A DNA stretch of 64,000 nucleotides, from NCBI GenBank assembly GCA_965261315.1, contig CBDHDM010000034.1, forward strand, positions 163,760 through 227,759. The letters run 5' to 3'. This DNA is from Endozoicomonas sp965261315 (GTDB lineage: Bacteria > Pseudomonadota > Gammaproteobacteria > Pseudomonadales > Endozoicomonadaceae). Numbering within the stretch: the stretch's first letter is position 1; each line of letters begins with the position of its first letter. The notes below the pieces were generated by a model, which worked only from the letters and a program-made list of their open reading frames with translations, was not told where the DNA came from and made no database searches. Of the stretch, positions 17,681 to 26,358 are shown in pieces. The translations under genes were made by a program, and so were the position numbers.

Positions 17681-19363
17681 ATGAAATCACCCATTGACAC
17701 CCTCATTTATCAGCCAAAATCCGCCCTGAGTTTACTGGCAGGAAGCGCTGAAACAGCTTTGGATCTGGAGGCCTTACTTGAGGCCATCCAGGCCATGGAC
17801 GGTGTCATTCTCGAAAAAGACAATGTCATTCTTGAGAAAGACGACATTATCCAGAAAAAGTCTTTTGTCATCGAAGAGCAGAAAAAACGCATCGCTATTC
17901 TGGAAGAATACCTGCGTTTGGAACGTGCCCGCCTTTACGGTCGAAGCTCTGAAAAGTTCAGTGGTCAGGGTGAAATCTTCAATGAAGCAGAATTAACGGA
18001 CTGTGCCGTTGATCCGGATGAAGATGCTCAGGAAGAAACAGAGGAAAGTCCAAAGCCCCCAAAGAAACGCAAGGGGCGTCAACCTCTGTCGCCGTCACTG
18101 CCGAGAGTCCAGGAACGTATTGAACTGACCGAAGAAGAAAAGCAGGGTGCCATTGAGACCTTCTTCACCAAAGTCCGGGAAGAACTGGATATTATTCCTG
18201 CCAGGGTTCAGGTCAAGGAGATTATGCAGGAAAAAGCCGTATTCATTGTGAAGGATGAACAGGGCGGAGAATCTCACGAAAAACGCGTCATTAAAGCCGC
18301 TGAACTCCCAAAGCACCCCATTCCAAAATCGGCGGTCACCGTCAACATGCTGGCCTGGATCATCGGTGCCAAATATTGCGATGCCCTGCCACTGTATCGG
18401 CAGGAAAAGATACTGGCTCGTTATGGTGGCTCCATCACCCGGACGACGATGGCCAACTGGATGATCCGGTTATCCCTGCAGCTGCAGCCACTGATCAACC
18501 TGATGGAAGACCATCAGCGCACAGGGCATATCATGAATGCCGATGAGACCCGGGTTCAGGTGCTCAAGGAACTCAGTAAATCACTCCACTCTGATAAATA
18601 TATGTGGGTGACACGGGGTGGTCCACCGGGGCAACCGGCGGTGCTGTTCCATTACGATCCTTCCAGAGGCAAGGAGGTTCCCCTGCGCCTGTTCGAAGGG
18701 TTTAGCGGTTACCTGCAAACTGACGGTTATGCCAGTTACAGCGCCGTGTGCAAAAAAGAAGGCATTATCCAGGTTGGCTGCTTTGATCATGTACGCCGTA
18801 AATTCACCGATGCCAAAAAAGGCGAAGCCAAACCGGGCAAGAAGGTGAAGAACAGCAAGGTCAGCAAAGCCGATGTTGCGTTGGGTAAAATCCGCAAGCT
18901 GTATGCCATTGAAGAGGCCATCAAAGGCCTGACTGCTCCGGAAAAGAAGACTCGGCGACAACAGGAGAGCAAGCCCCTGCTGGATGACCTGCACCAGTGG
19001 TTACAGAAAAACATCACCCGGCTGGTACCTGACAGCCTGACCCATAAAGCAATGAGCTATGCCCTGAACCAATGGCCGAAACTGGTCGTGTACTGTGAAG
19101 ATGGGGATATCAATATCAGTAATGCAGCGGCGGAAAATGCTATCCGCCCCTTCACTCTTGGTCGCAAGAACTGGCTCTTTGCAGACACACCCAAGGGTGC
19201 CAAAGCCAGTGCCATCTATTACAGCCTGATTGAAAGCGCAAAAGGCAATGGGCTGGAGCCTTTCCAATACCTGAGCCACATTTTAAAAGAACTGCCTTAC
19301 GCTGACACGATTGAGAAACTGGAACAGCTTCTGCCCTGGGCAGTGAAGGCGGCTCAAGAATAA
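17681..19363 (+). CDS. tnpC: IS66 transposase TnpC
   Basis: 560-aa DDE transposase of normal length. An N-terminal coiled-coil (about residues 25-85) includes two VILEKD units, from an 18-base DNA repeat. A zinc-ribbon-like region and the catalytic domain follow. Catalytic candidates are Asp in MNADETRVQVLKE, Asp in LQTDGYASYSAVC and Glu in AAENAIRPFTLGRKNWLF. The C-terminus ends LLPWAVKAAQE. An insert of basic residues (KKGEAKPGKKVKNSKVSK, about 378-395) lies after the second Asp and is typical of several marine IS66 copies. No frameshift is seen, so the element may be active. Confidence 0.92.
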   Translation: MKSPIDTLIYQPKSALSLLAGSAETALDLEALLEAIQAMDGVILEKDNVILEKDDIIQKKSFVIEEQKKRIAILEEYLRLERARLYGRSSEKFSGQGEIFNEAELTDCAVDPDEDAQEETEESPKPPKKRKGRQPLSPSLPRVQERIELTEEEKQGAIETFFTKVREELDIIPARVQVKEIMQEKAVFIVKDEQGGESHEKRVIKAAELPKHPIPKSAVTVNMLAWIIGAKYCDALPLYRQEKILARYGGSITRTTMANWMIRLSLQLQPLINLMEDHQRTGHIMNADETRVQVLKELSKSLHSDKYMWVTRGGPPGQPAVLFHYDPSRGKEVPLRLFEGFSGYLQTDGYASYSAVCKKEGIIQVGCFDHVRRKFTDAKKGEAKPGKKVKNSKVSKADVALGKIRKLYAIEEAIKGLTAPEKKTRRQQESKPLLDDLHQWLQKNITRLVPDSLTHKAMSYALNQWPKLVVYCEDGDINISNAAAENAIRPFTLGRKNWLFADTPKGAKASAIYYSLIESAKGNGLEPFQYLSHILKELPYADTIEKLEQLLPWAVKAAQE

Positions 19364-19487
19364 GCAGATCTGTTGGGATTGGCTATAACGCTGGTTATAT
19401 TGGCGCTTACGTTATAAGACTATAAAACCAAAATAATTAATAACTAACAAAACAGGCATCAAACATTAATTATTCAACGGGCGCAAA

Positions 19488-20069
19488 ATGAGCGATACAG
19501 ACCAAGAGGAAAACAAAACCAATTTAGAGGCCGCAGTAAGAGCTTCAGAAGGCTACGCTGCCTTAAAGATCATGTATAGCGGGGTTGACTATATAAGCGA
19601 TCTGGAAGCACTGGGGAACCTGACAGAGGGTGCTAAAAACAGGCAGGCTGACAAGGCGGCAGTTTTGCAAATGCTAGAGCAATACAAACAACAAAAAGAA
19701 ACTGAAAATCAAGACGCTGCAATAAAGCGGTTAATAAGCGATTACAAGGCTAAAGTAATAGAGCCAAGAGAAGGTATCCATACACGCATCAAGTCTCTTA
19801 GTAGAGCCTCATTAATGCGCTGGAGAAAGCAAGTTCGGCTAGGTGGTTGGGCAAGCCTGGCTGGTGATTTCAAGTCCAGAGCCCAGAGTTTCTTTGATAA
19901 GCAACCGCAAGCATTAGAGACTTTGCGAGTACTGTGCAAAGATTTTCCGAAAGCTCGAAATGTTGATCTATATAGAGTGCTGATTATGGAGTTAAAAAAG
20001 GCGGGGATCAGGCCACCGAGCGAGAGTGCTGTTAACAGGGTGTTGAGAAAAATAAAAGTACAAGGTTGA
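19488..20069 (+). CDS. Protein of uncertain role, possibly the N-terminal part of a Mu/rve-type transposase
   Basis: 193 aa, not firmly recognised. Residues 1-95 are acidic and helical, rich in Lys, Gln and Glu. Residues 98-130 (LSRASLMRWRKQVRLGGWAS) resemble the helix-turn-helix that opens Mu-type or Tn552-like transposases, and the following segment ending SESAVNRVLRKIK looks like a second DNA-binding helix set. The integrase catalytic domain that should follow is absent and the frame stops cleanly. The ATG at 19488 has no strong Shine-Dalgarno. The position between a complete IS66 and the 3' end of tRNA-Pro fits a remnant of an integrated element. Confidence 0.45.
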   Translation: MSDTDQEENKTNLEAAVRASEGYAALKIMYSGVDYISDLEALGNLTEGAKNRQADKAAVLQMLEQYKQQKETENQDAAIKRLISDYKAKVIEPREGIHTRIKSLSRASLMRWRKQVRLGGWASLAGDFKSRAQSFFDKQPQALETLRVLCKDFPKARNVDLYRVLIMELKKAGIRPPSESAVNRVLRKIKVQG

Positions 20070-20282
20070 AGGTGGTATGCGGGGCTATAACAGACTACTT
20101 TATAATTTCGTTTGTGAATAAATATTCATTATTGACACTGTCTATTCATTTTTACAGAATCCTAAAATAAGTTGCACAAATTCTCAAAACGTTTGGCGCT
20201 ATACACTGAGGACTCAGTATAAACGAAAAGCTAGGGAAATAAGGGGGTTAGAAAGGATTTTGGAATTTACTGGAATGCTATT

Positions 20283-20359
20283 TGGTCGGAGCGAGAGGAT
20301 TTGAACCTCCGACCCCCACAACCCCATTGTGGTGCGCTACCAGGCTGCGCTACGCTCCG
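20283..20359 (-). tRNA. proL: tRNA-Pro (GGG anticodon)
   Basis: The minus strand folds into a standard 77-nt cloverleaf with encoded CCA (20283-20285). The acceptor CGGAGCG pairs with CGCTCCG. The anticodon arm is CCACA-ATGGGGT-TGTGG, giving anticodon GGG. The T arm contains GGTTCAAATCC. Its 3' end faces the mobile-element debris at 19.4-20.3 kb. Confidence 0.95.
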
Positions 20360-20718
20360 ACTCTCCTGAAGAGTCGATGCGACGTCTCTTCCGAATGATT
20401 TGTATGTTACCTGAAACCCGATCTTTTGCAAGTTCTTGATGTTGCAGACTTCTTATGGAACTTTATCGATTTTCAAAGGACGAAAAGAGACGGCTATTGT
20501 AATTTAGCTGGAAAAGCCCCATCTTAGAGACTATGGCCAGTTTTACAGGTGATTGAGACTGTATTTCAGGTGTTTCCTGCTGTGGGCTGACCATGTATTA
20601 AGCACGTAATAGATCGTGTCCTGAATGCCTGCCAGGTTTTCATTTTTCTATTTTTTATCCGGTGAACAGGTCGGTATATGGCAGGCTTTACTGGTAATGA
20701 ACATATAGGGGCTGAGCT
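20360..20718. other. Intergenic region between tRNA-Pro and lon
   Basis: 359 bases without a gene. It must hold the tRNA-Pro promoter (minus) and the lon promoter (plus). CCCCATCT at 20517-20524 resembles a sigma-32 -10 box, but no good -35 box stands at the right distance. No strong sigma-70 pair was found by eye. Confidence 0.5.
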
Positions 20719-23142
20719 ATGGATAATAAAGATACCCTGCAACCATCAGAGAGCTTCGATCTGCCGTTGTTACCCCTCCGTGATGTTGTGGTCTATCCGC
20801 ATATGGTGATCCCGCTGTTTGTTGGTCGGGAAAAATCCATTCAGGCGCTGGATCTGGCAATGTCAGGGGATAAGAGAATTCTACTGGTAGCTCAGAAAAG
20901 TGCACAAACCGATGATCCACAGGTGGAAGATCTGTTTTCTGTGGGTACAGTGGCCAGTATTCTTCAATTGCTGAAGCTGCCAGACGGTACCGTAAAAGTT
21001 CTGGTGGAAGGTGAAACCCGAGTAACCATTGACGCCATCTATGAAGATGACGGACTGGTAAAAGCTAAAGTACATGAGCAGTTGTCAGAGCAAATCAGTG
21101 ACCGGGAAGGCGAGTTACTGGTTCGATCTGTGATGTCACAATTTGAACAGTATGTTCAATTGAGTAAAAAGGTGCCTAATGAGGTACTGAGCTCACTGTC
21201 CGGGATTAAAGACCCGGGCAAGCTGGTGGATACCATCAGTGCGCATATGCCGATGAAAATCGAAGACAAGCAGAAGATGCTTGAAATCGAAGATCTGGGT
21301 GACCGTCTGGAGTATCTGATCGGGATCATGCAGGGCGAGATGGATTTTCTTCAGGTAGAGAAGAAGATTCGTGGTCGCGTTAAAAAGCAGATGGAGCGCA
21401 GCCAGCGGGAGTATTACCTGAATGAGCAGATGAAAGCCATTCAGAAAGAGTTGGGCGATATGGACGATGCCCCCAATGAGCTGGAAGAGCTTAAGGCGAA
21501 AATTGATCAGGCGGGTATGACCCAGGAAGCCAGGGAAAAGACGCTGGCTGAACTGGCAAAGCTCAAAATGATGTCGCCGATGTCGGCAGAGGCAACGGTG
21601 GTTCGTGGATACATTGACTGGATGCTCAGTGTACCCTGGAAAAAACGCAGCAAAGTTCGCCACGACATGAGGCGTGCCCAGGATATTCTTGAGGCCGATC
21701 ATTATGGACTGGAAGAAGTTAAGGAACGCATACTGGAATATCTCGCTGTACAGAAGCGGGTTCGTAAACTGAAGGGGCCTGTTCTCTGCCTGGTAGGACC
21801 TCCTGGTGTTGGTAAAACGTCGCTGGGTGAATCACTGGCCAGGGCTACCAACCGTAAGTTTGTCCGGATGGCGCTGGGTGGGGTTCGTGATGAAGCCGAG
21901 ATCCGTGGCCACCGTCGGACTTACATCGGTTCCATGCCGGGTAAGCTGATTCAGAAGATGGCGAAGGTTGAAGTTAAAAACCCGCTGATCCTGCTGGATG
22001 AGATTGATAAAATGGGTTCTGATATGCGTGGTGATCCTGCTTCGGCCTTGCTGGAGGTACTGGATCCTGAGCAGAACAACTCATTTAATGATCACTACCT
22101 GGAAGTGGATTACGATCTTTCGGATGTAATGTTTGTCTGCACATCTAACTCTATGGATATTCCAGGTCCGTTGCTGGATCGTATGGAAGTTATCCGTATC
22201 CCGGGTTATACCGAGGATGAGAAGCTTAATATCGCCAAGCGTTACCTGATTCCCAAGCAAATCAAGCGCAGTGGTCTCAGAAAGGGTGAGCTTTCTTTCG
22301 ACGATGATGCAGTGCTCGATATCATTCGTTACTACACCAGGGAAGCGGGTGTGCGTGGGCTGGAGCGTGAAATAGCCAAGGTCTGTCGCCGTGCGGTTAA
22401 ACAGGAAGCGTTGTCTGAAAAGGATCGAAAGAGCGCCGTAACCACTGAGTCTCTCGAAGATTTCCTGGGCGTTCGCAAGTTCACTTATGGGCGAGCTGAA
22501 GAGCAGGATCAGATTGGGCAGGTGACTGGTCTGGCCTGGACATCGGTGGGTGGTGAATTATTAACCATTGAGTCAGTAGCGGTTCCTGGTAAAGGACAGA
22601 TCATCAAAACCGGTTCGCTGGGCGATGTTATGCAGGAGTCTATTCAGGCTGCCTTGACCGTCGTTCGTTCCCGGGCGGCAGCTCTGGGTATTGATCCTGA
22701 TTTTCATCAGAAAAATGACCTTCATATCCATGTTCCTGAAGGCGCCACACCAAAAGATGGTCCAAGTGCGGGAGTGGGTATGTGTACCGCCCTGGTATCG
22801 ATCCTGACCGGTATTCCTGTCAGGGCTGATGTTGCCATGACGGGAGAAATTACGCTAAGAGGCCAGGTGTTGGCGATTGGTGGCCTTAAAGAGAAGCTGC
22901 TGGCAGCCCATCGTGGTGGTATTAAGAAGGTGCTGATTCCTGAAGAAAACCGCCGTGATCTCAAAGAGATTCCAGACAACATCAAGGCGGATCTTGAGAT
23001 TATTCCAGTTCAATGGATTGATGAAGTTCTGGAGGTTGCTCTGTCGTATATGCCTGAAGCTTTGCCAGAAAAAACACTGGAAGTTGCCGATTCCGAACAG
23101 AAATCCGGGCAGAAAAATGATGATCGTGTCAATACTCACTGA
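20719..23142 (+). CDS. lon: ATP-dependent protease Lon
   Basis: Cytoplasmic AAA+ serine protease that degrades misfolded and selected regulatory proteins. The 807 aa carry the LON substrate-binding domain (about 10-205), a coiled region, the ATPase module with Walker A GPPGVGKTS (about 361) and Walker B LILLDEIDKM, and the C-terminal protease domain. The catalytic Ser lies in PKDGPSAGVGM and its partner Lys in GGLKEKLLAAHRGG. The length is slightly above the 784 aa of E. coli Lon because of a polar C-terminal tail. The lon-hupB-ppiD order is conserved in gammaproteobacteria and supports the call. Confidence 0.98.
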   Translation: MDNKDTLQPSESFDLPLLPLRDVVVYPHMVIPLFVGREKSIQALDLAMSGDKRILLVAQKSAQTDDPQVEDLFSVGTVASILQLLKLPDGTVKVLVEGETRVTIDAIYEDDGLVKAKVHEQLSEQISDREGELLVRSVMSQFEQYVQLSKKVPNEVLSSLSGIKDPGKLVDTISAHMPMKIEDKQKMLEIEDLGDRLEYLIGIMQGEMDFLQVEKKIRGRVKKQMERSQREYYLNEQMKAIQKELGDMDDAPNELEELKAKIDQAGMTQEAREKTLAELAKLKMMSPMSAEATVVRGYIDWMLSVPWKKRSKVRHDMRRAQDILEADHYGLEEVKERILEYLAVQKRVRKLKGPVLCLVGPPGVGKTSLGESLARATNRKFVRMALGGVRDEAEIRGHRRTYIGSMPGKLIQKMAKVEVKNPLILLDEIDKMGSDMRGDPASALLEVLDPEQNNSFNDHYLEVDYDLSDVMFVCTSNSMDIPGPLLDRMEVIRIPGYTEDEKLNIAKRYLIPKQIKRSGLRKGELSFDDDAVLDIIRYYTREAGVRGLEREIAKVCRRAVKQEALSEKDRKSAVTTESLEDFLGVRKFTYGRAEEQDQIGQVTGLAWTSVGGELLTIESVAVPGKGQIIKTGSLGDVMQESIQAALTVVRSRAAALGIDPDFHQKNDLHIHVPEGATPKDGPSAGVGMCTALVSILTGIPVRADVAMTGEITLRGQVLAIGGLKEKLLAAHRGGIKKVLIPEENRRDLKEIPDNIKADLEIIPVQWIDEVLEVALSYMPEALPEKTLEVADSEQKSGQKNDDRVNTH

Positions 23143-23153
23143 GTATTGATTAT

Positions 23154-23183
23154 GAGCGACCGTTCTAATTTGGGCGGTCGTTC
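23154..23183 (+). terminator. Hairpin after lon
   Basis: A 9-bp stem (GAGCGACCG / CGGTCGTTC, one G-T pair) with a 12-nt loop begins 12 bases after the lon stop. A T-run is missing, so its strength is uncertain. A shorter palindrome (AATACTC-ACT-GAGTATT) overlaps the stop codon itself. Confidence 0.5.
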
Positions 23184-23216
23184 AGTAATGACGGGGCTTT
23201 CCGGTTGATTCTCCAG

Positions 23217-23246
23217 TTGACAGAACCGTCGGGCGATTGGTATAAA
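23217..23246 (+). promoter_or_regulatory. Strong sigma-70 promoter in the lon-hupB gap
   Basis: Perfect -35 TTGACA (23217-23222), an 18-base spacer, and -10 TATAAA (23241-23246, five of six). Transcription would begin near 23252, about 600 bases before hupB, so it gives either a very long hupB leader or an independent small RNA. Confidence 0.55.
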
Positions 23247-23450
23247 TTGCCGCTACTTCGGATCAGGAGTCAGGTCTGAGCCATAGAACCAAAGGTGTTA
23301 AGCAGCTTTGGGCTCATGCGGATAAAAGTAACCTTCTTTTACCGGAAAAACCGAACAGGTAAACCGAGCAGGTTAATACTGTAACCGGTGATTTGCTTTC
23401 TAATGACCCTCCGGACAGGAAATGCACTGTTTCCCCGATTTGATCAACCT

Positions 23451-23484
23451 CCTGGATGATTGCGAGTGCTTTCAGTCATCCAGG
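23451..23484 (+). other. Long-stem hairpin in the lon-hupB gap
   Basis: A perfect 9-bp stem (CCTGGATGA / TCATCCAGG) with a 16-nt loop, inside the 712-base gap between lon and hupB. It has no T-run and lies 200 bases downstream of the promoter at 23217. It may be part of a structured leader or small RNA. Confidence 0.4.
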
Positions 23485-23534
23485 GGGAAGGCGGTCATTC
23501 CGTCAGACTTCATGAATATAGTTAGACAATTTGC

Positions 23535-23562
23535 TTGACGGCAGATTATCAGACTTCATACT
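23535..23562 (+). promoter_or_regulatory. Candidate hupB promoter
   Basis: -35 TTGACG, 16-base spacer, -10 CATACT, followed by a GC-rich start region (CGCTCGCGTTGCGCGG) resembling a stringent discriminator. The leader to the hupB ATG would be about 280 bases. It is weaker in consensus than the promoter at 23217. Confidence 0.4.
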
Positions 23563-23854
23563 GCCTCGGTATTATCGCTCGCGTTGCGCGGTCGGTACGA
23601 CTGGTTTCCATCGGGCAAAGTGAGTTCTGGCGATTATTTTCAGTGGTCAGAGATTAAATTGGCTGGTTGGCAGGCTATTAAGCACGAAGGTGCCTGCGTG
23701 ATGCTTGTTTTTCACTTGAAAATGCAGCAGCATAGCGGTCGCACCCGATTGGGTAGATGATAGAAGACCGGCAAATTACTCAGTTGCCAGCACGCTTTCT
23801 GTGTCTACCCTCTGTTAATGATTGAAATCGCATCCTACTTAGAAGGGGAATAGA

Positions 23855-24127
23855 GTGAACAAGTCCGAGCTTATTGATGCTATCGCTGCATCTGCAGACA
23901 TTTCTAAGGCTGCCGCTGGTCGAGCCCTGGACGCCGTGATTAACTCTGTCACTGGTGCACTGAAAGATGGTGAGCAGGTTGTTCTGGTAGGTTTTGGCAC
24001 ATTTTCTGTGAAAGAGCGTGCCGCTCGTACTGGCCGCAACCCACAGACTGGCGAGCCTATTGAAATCGCTGCTGCAAGAATTCCAAGCTTCAAGGCTGGT
24101 AAGGCTCTTAAGGATGCCGTGAACTGA
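23855..24127 (+). CDS. hupB: DNA-binding protein HU-beta
   Basis: 90-aa nucleoid protein that bends and wraps DNA. The opening MNKSELIDAIAASADISKAA, the central VGFGTFSVKERAARTGRNPQ arm and the C-terminal PSFKAGKALKDAVN are diagnostic of the HU/IHF fold; the arm Pro in GRNPQTG is present. It follows lon and precedes ppiD as in E. coli. The start (read as GTG, AGTGAACAAG) has AGAAGGGG upstream. A strong terminator lies 104 bases after the stop. Confidence 0.97.
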   Translation: MNKSELIDAIAASADISKAAAGRALDAVINSVTGALKDGEQVVLVGFGTFSVKERAARTGRNPQTGEPIEIAAARIPSFKAGKALKDAVN

Positions 24128-24230
24128 TAAGGCACTCTCCGTAGGGCTTTCTATCGGTTCTATTTCATCAGGTGGACAAGGCAGGGTTCCACATGAATTA
24201 TTTCAGGGGAGTTGTCTGCCGGTTCACGAG

Positions 24231-24260
24231 AAAGCGCATCCGATGATGCGCTTTTTTTTT
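24231..24260 (+). terminator. Rho-independent terminator of hupB
   Basis: An 8-bp GC-rich stem (AGCGCATC / GATGCGCT) with a 4-nt CGAT loop, followed by a run of nine T. Textbook intrinsic terminator. Confidence 0.92.
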
Positions 24261-24339
24261 AAGCCCGGTCTTCATCACCGGGGGTGAAGAATAAGGGGTT
24301 TACTTTGCTGTCTCAGCGGCCCTGGTACCTGAGGTTTAT

Positions 24340-26241
24340 ATGCTGCAATCGATGAGGGACAAAGCGAAGAGTTGGGTGACATTTATTGTCGTCGGCATCA
24401 TCGCTTTTATGATGGCCATTACTGGCCTTGAAACACTTGCGCCCAATCCAAACAATCCAGAAGTGGCGTCAGTGAATGGTAAGGATATAACTCGTGCGGA
24501 GCTGGCTCAGGCTGTTGATCAGCAGAGACGGGTTTTGATTCAGCAAATGGGCGGGCAGTTTGATCCCTCCATGCTGGATGATCAGTTATTACAAAGCTCG
24601 GTTCTGGAAGCTTTGATTGATCGTCAGTTGTTGCTTCAAAATGCTGAAGATCAAAAAATGGACATCAGCCAATCTCAGATCGATAAGCTGATTGTTTCCA
24701 TGCCGCAGTTTCAGCAAAATGGTCGTTTCGATGCAGATCGTTTTCAGATGATGGTGCGCAGTTATGGTATGTCGCCACTTCAATTCAGAGACGCCATTCG
24801 TGAAGAAACACTATTGCTTCAATTGCGCTCCGGGGTTGCGAATACCGAATTTGTGACCGTGGAAGAACTTAAGCGCCTGCAAAGCCTTGAAGGTCAGACT
24901 CGAGACCTTGCCTGGGTCGTTCTGCCTGCAGATGAGGTTCGAAAAGCTATCGTGCCTTCTGATGATGAGATCAAGGCCTATTACGATGCTAATTCGAATC
25001 AGTTCATGACGCTTGAACAGGTTGTGGTGGATTATGTTGTTCTGAACAAGAATGACATTGCCAAAAGTATCGATGTTACGGCTGAAGATATTGAAGCGGA
25101 ATACCAGTACCGTGTTGAGCAGTTGAAGCAGCAGTCTGGAAATAACGCTCATGTCTCCGTCATTCTGATCCAGACTGGTGAAGATCGCTCGTCCGAAGAG
25201 GCAAAGGCCAGAGCGAATGAAGTTGTCGCTAAACTGGAGGCTGGAAACAGCTTTTCTGAATTGGCCAGGTCCTATTCCGATGATCCTATGACAGCGGAGA
25301 AGGGGGGTGATCTTGGGGCTGTAGAGCCAGGATTCTTCGGTGATGAGTTCGATAATACGGTAGCCGGGCTTGGTGTTGGTGAGGTATCGGGGCCCATTGA
25401 AACTGACTTTGGCCTACAGATTTTGACAGTCACTTCTCGTGATGAAGCGGATGTTCCATCACTGAATGAAATGAGTGCAGACATTGAAACAGCGCTCAAG
25501 CAGAACGAAGTTGACTCGTTGTTTCTGGAGCAGACAAGGCAGCTCGCTGATATCAGCTTTGAGGCTTCTGATCTGGCTCAGCCTGCTGAACAACTGGGTC
25601 TTAACATCATGACCAGTGAGTCTTTTGGTCGTAATGGTGCTGATTCAGGTATTGCTAGTGATGGCCGTGTATCGGCTGCGGCTTTCAGTGATGATGTCCT
25701 GAATCTTGGTGCTAACAGTGAGCTGATTGAGATTACACCAGAACAGGCCGTTGTGCTCAGAGTCAAAGATCACCAGAAGCCTGAATTGATCCCATTGGCT
25801 GAAGTCAAAGACGCTATTACTGTAACATTGAAAGATGCCCGAGCCGCTGAACAGCTGGCTGCCAGTTCTGAAGAGTTGATTGCCAAACTCCAGTCAGGTT
25901 CTTCGCTGAAAGTACTGGCTTTCGAGCAGAAGTTAGAGGTTGTGGAAAGCCTGAAATCCAACAGGAATAAGACTGATGTTCCTGCTCAATTACTTCAGAA
26001 AGCGTTCAAAATGCCTCATCCTGGTAAGAATGTATCCTATGATACCGCGATTCTTCCCAATGGTGATTATGCCATTGTTGCCTTGAGTGCTATCTATCCG
26101 GGCGAGGCCGCGGCAAATCCTGAGCAGTTGAAGGGGTTGGGTCAATTCATAGCGGCAAGCAATGGCCGGGTTATGTTTGATGAATACCTTGCCAGTTTGA
26201 AAGAAAGAGGGAAGGTTAATATCCTGCTCAACAACGAATAA
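24340..26241 (+). CDS. ppiD: Periplasmic folding chaperone PpiD (SurA/PpiC-like)
   Basis: Inner-membrane-anchored periplasmic chaperone near the Sec translocon. One N-terminal membrane segment (residues 13-32, WVTFIVVGIIAFMMAITG) is followed by a SurA-N-like chaperone region (about 35-200) and one parvulin (PpiC-type) domain (about 265-365) containing FSELARSYSDDPMTAEKGGD and the end FGLQILTVTSR. The C-terminal 260 residues form a second chaperone-like region. The length, 633 aa, matches PpiD (623 in E. coli), and the place after hupB is conserved. Parvulin activity in E. coli PpiD is weak or absent and was not judged here. Confidence 0.95.
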   Translation: MLQSMRDKAKSWVTFIVVGIIAFMMAITGLETLAPNPNNPEVASVNGKDITRAELAQAVDQQRRVLIQQMGGQFDPSMLDDQLLQSSVLEALIDRQLLLQNAEDQKMDISQSQIDKLIVSMPQFQQNGRFDADRFQMMVRSYGMSPLQFRDAIREETLLLQLRSGVANTEFVTVEELKRLQSLEGQTRDLAWVVLPADEVRKAIVPSDDEIKAYYDANSNQFMTLEQVVVDYVVLNKNDIAKSIDVTAEDIEAEYQYRVEQLKQQSGNNAHVSVILIQTGEDRSSEEAKARANEVVAKLEAGNSFSELARSYSDDPMTAEKGGDLGAVEPGFFGDEFDNTVAGLGVGEVSGPIETDFGLQILTVTSRDEADVPSLNEMSADIETALKQNEVDSLFLEQTRQLADISFEASDLAQPAEQLGLNIMTSESFGRNGADSGIASDGRVSAAAFSDDVLNLGANSELIEITPEQAVVLRVKDHQKPELIPLAEVKDAITVTLKDARAAEQLAASSEELIAKLQSGSSLKVLAFEQKLEVVESLKSNRNKTDVPAQLLQKAFKMPHPGKNVSYDTAILPNGDYAIVALSAIYPGEAAANPEQLKGLGQFIAASNGRVMFDEYLASLKERGKVNILLNNE

Positions 26242-26269
26242 GTTTCTGTCTTATTCTTGGTAATTGATT

Positions 26270-26296
26270 AAGGCCATCGAAAGGTGGCCTTTTTTA
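26270..26296 (+). terminator. Terminator of ppiD
   Basis: A stem of AAGGCCA and TGGCCTT around TCGAAAGG, then TTTTT. It lies 28 bases after the ppiD stop. Confidence 0.85.
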
Positions 26297-26358
26297 TATG
26301 GATCAAAGGGTGCTCTCAATTAGCTATGTGATCAACCCTCATGATAAAAATTTATTGG

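Larger units (their letters stand above)
16864..19412 (+). mobile_element. Complete IS66-family element
   Basis: Inverted repeats of 20 bp with one mismatch (AACGTAAGCGCCAAAATAAC at 16864, partner ending at 19412) enclose tnpA, tnpB and tnpC in canonical order and spacing. No 8-bp target duplication is found, so one flank was probably rearranged after insertion. Confidence 0.88.

Noticed and set aside
16856..19420. 8-bp target duplication for the complete IS66
   Set aside because: Flanks GACTTTCA and TATAAGAC do not match, so no duplication can be claimed.
20517..20524. Sigma-32 promoter for lon
   Set aside because: CCCCATCT fits the -10 box, but the sequence 13-20 bases upstream does not resemble CTTGAAA.
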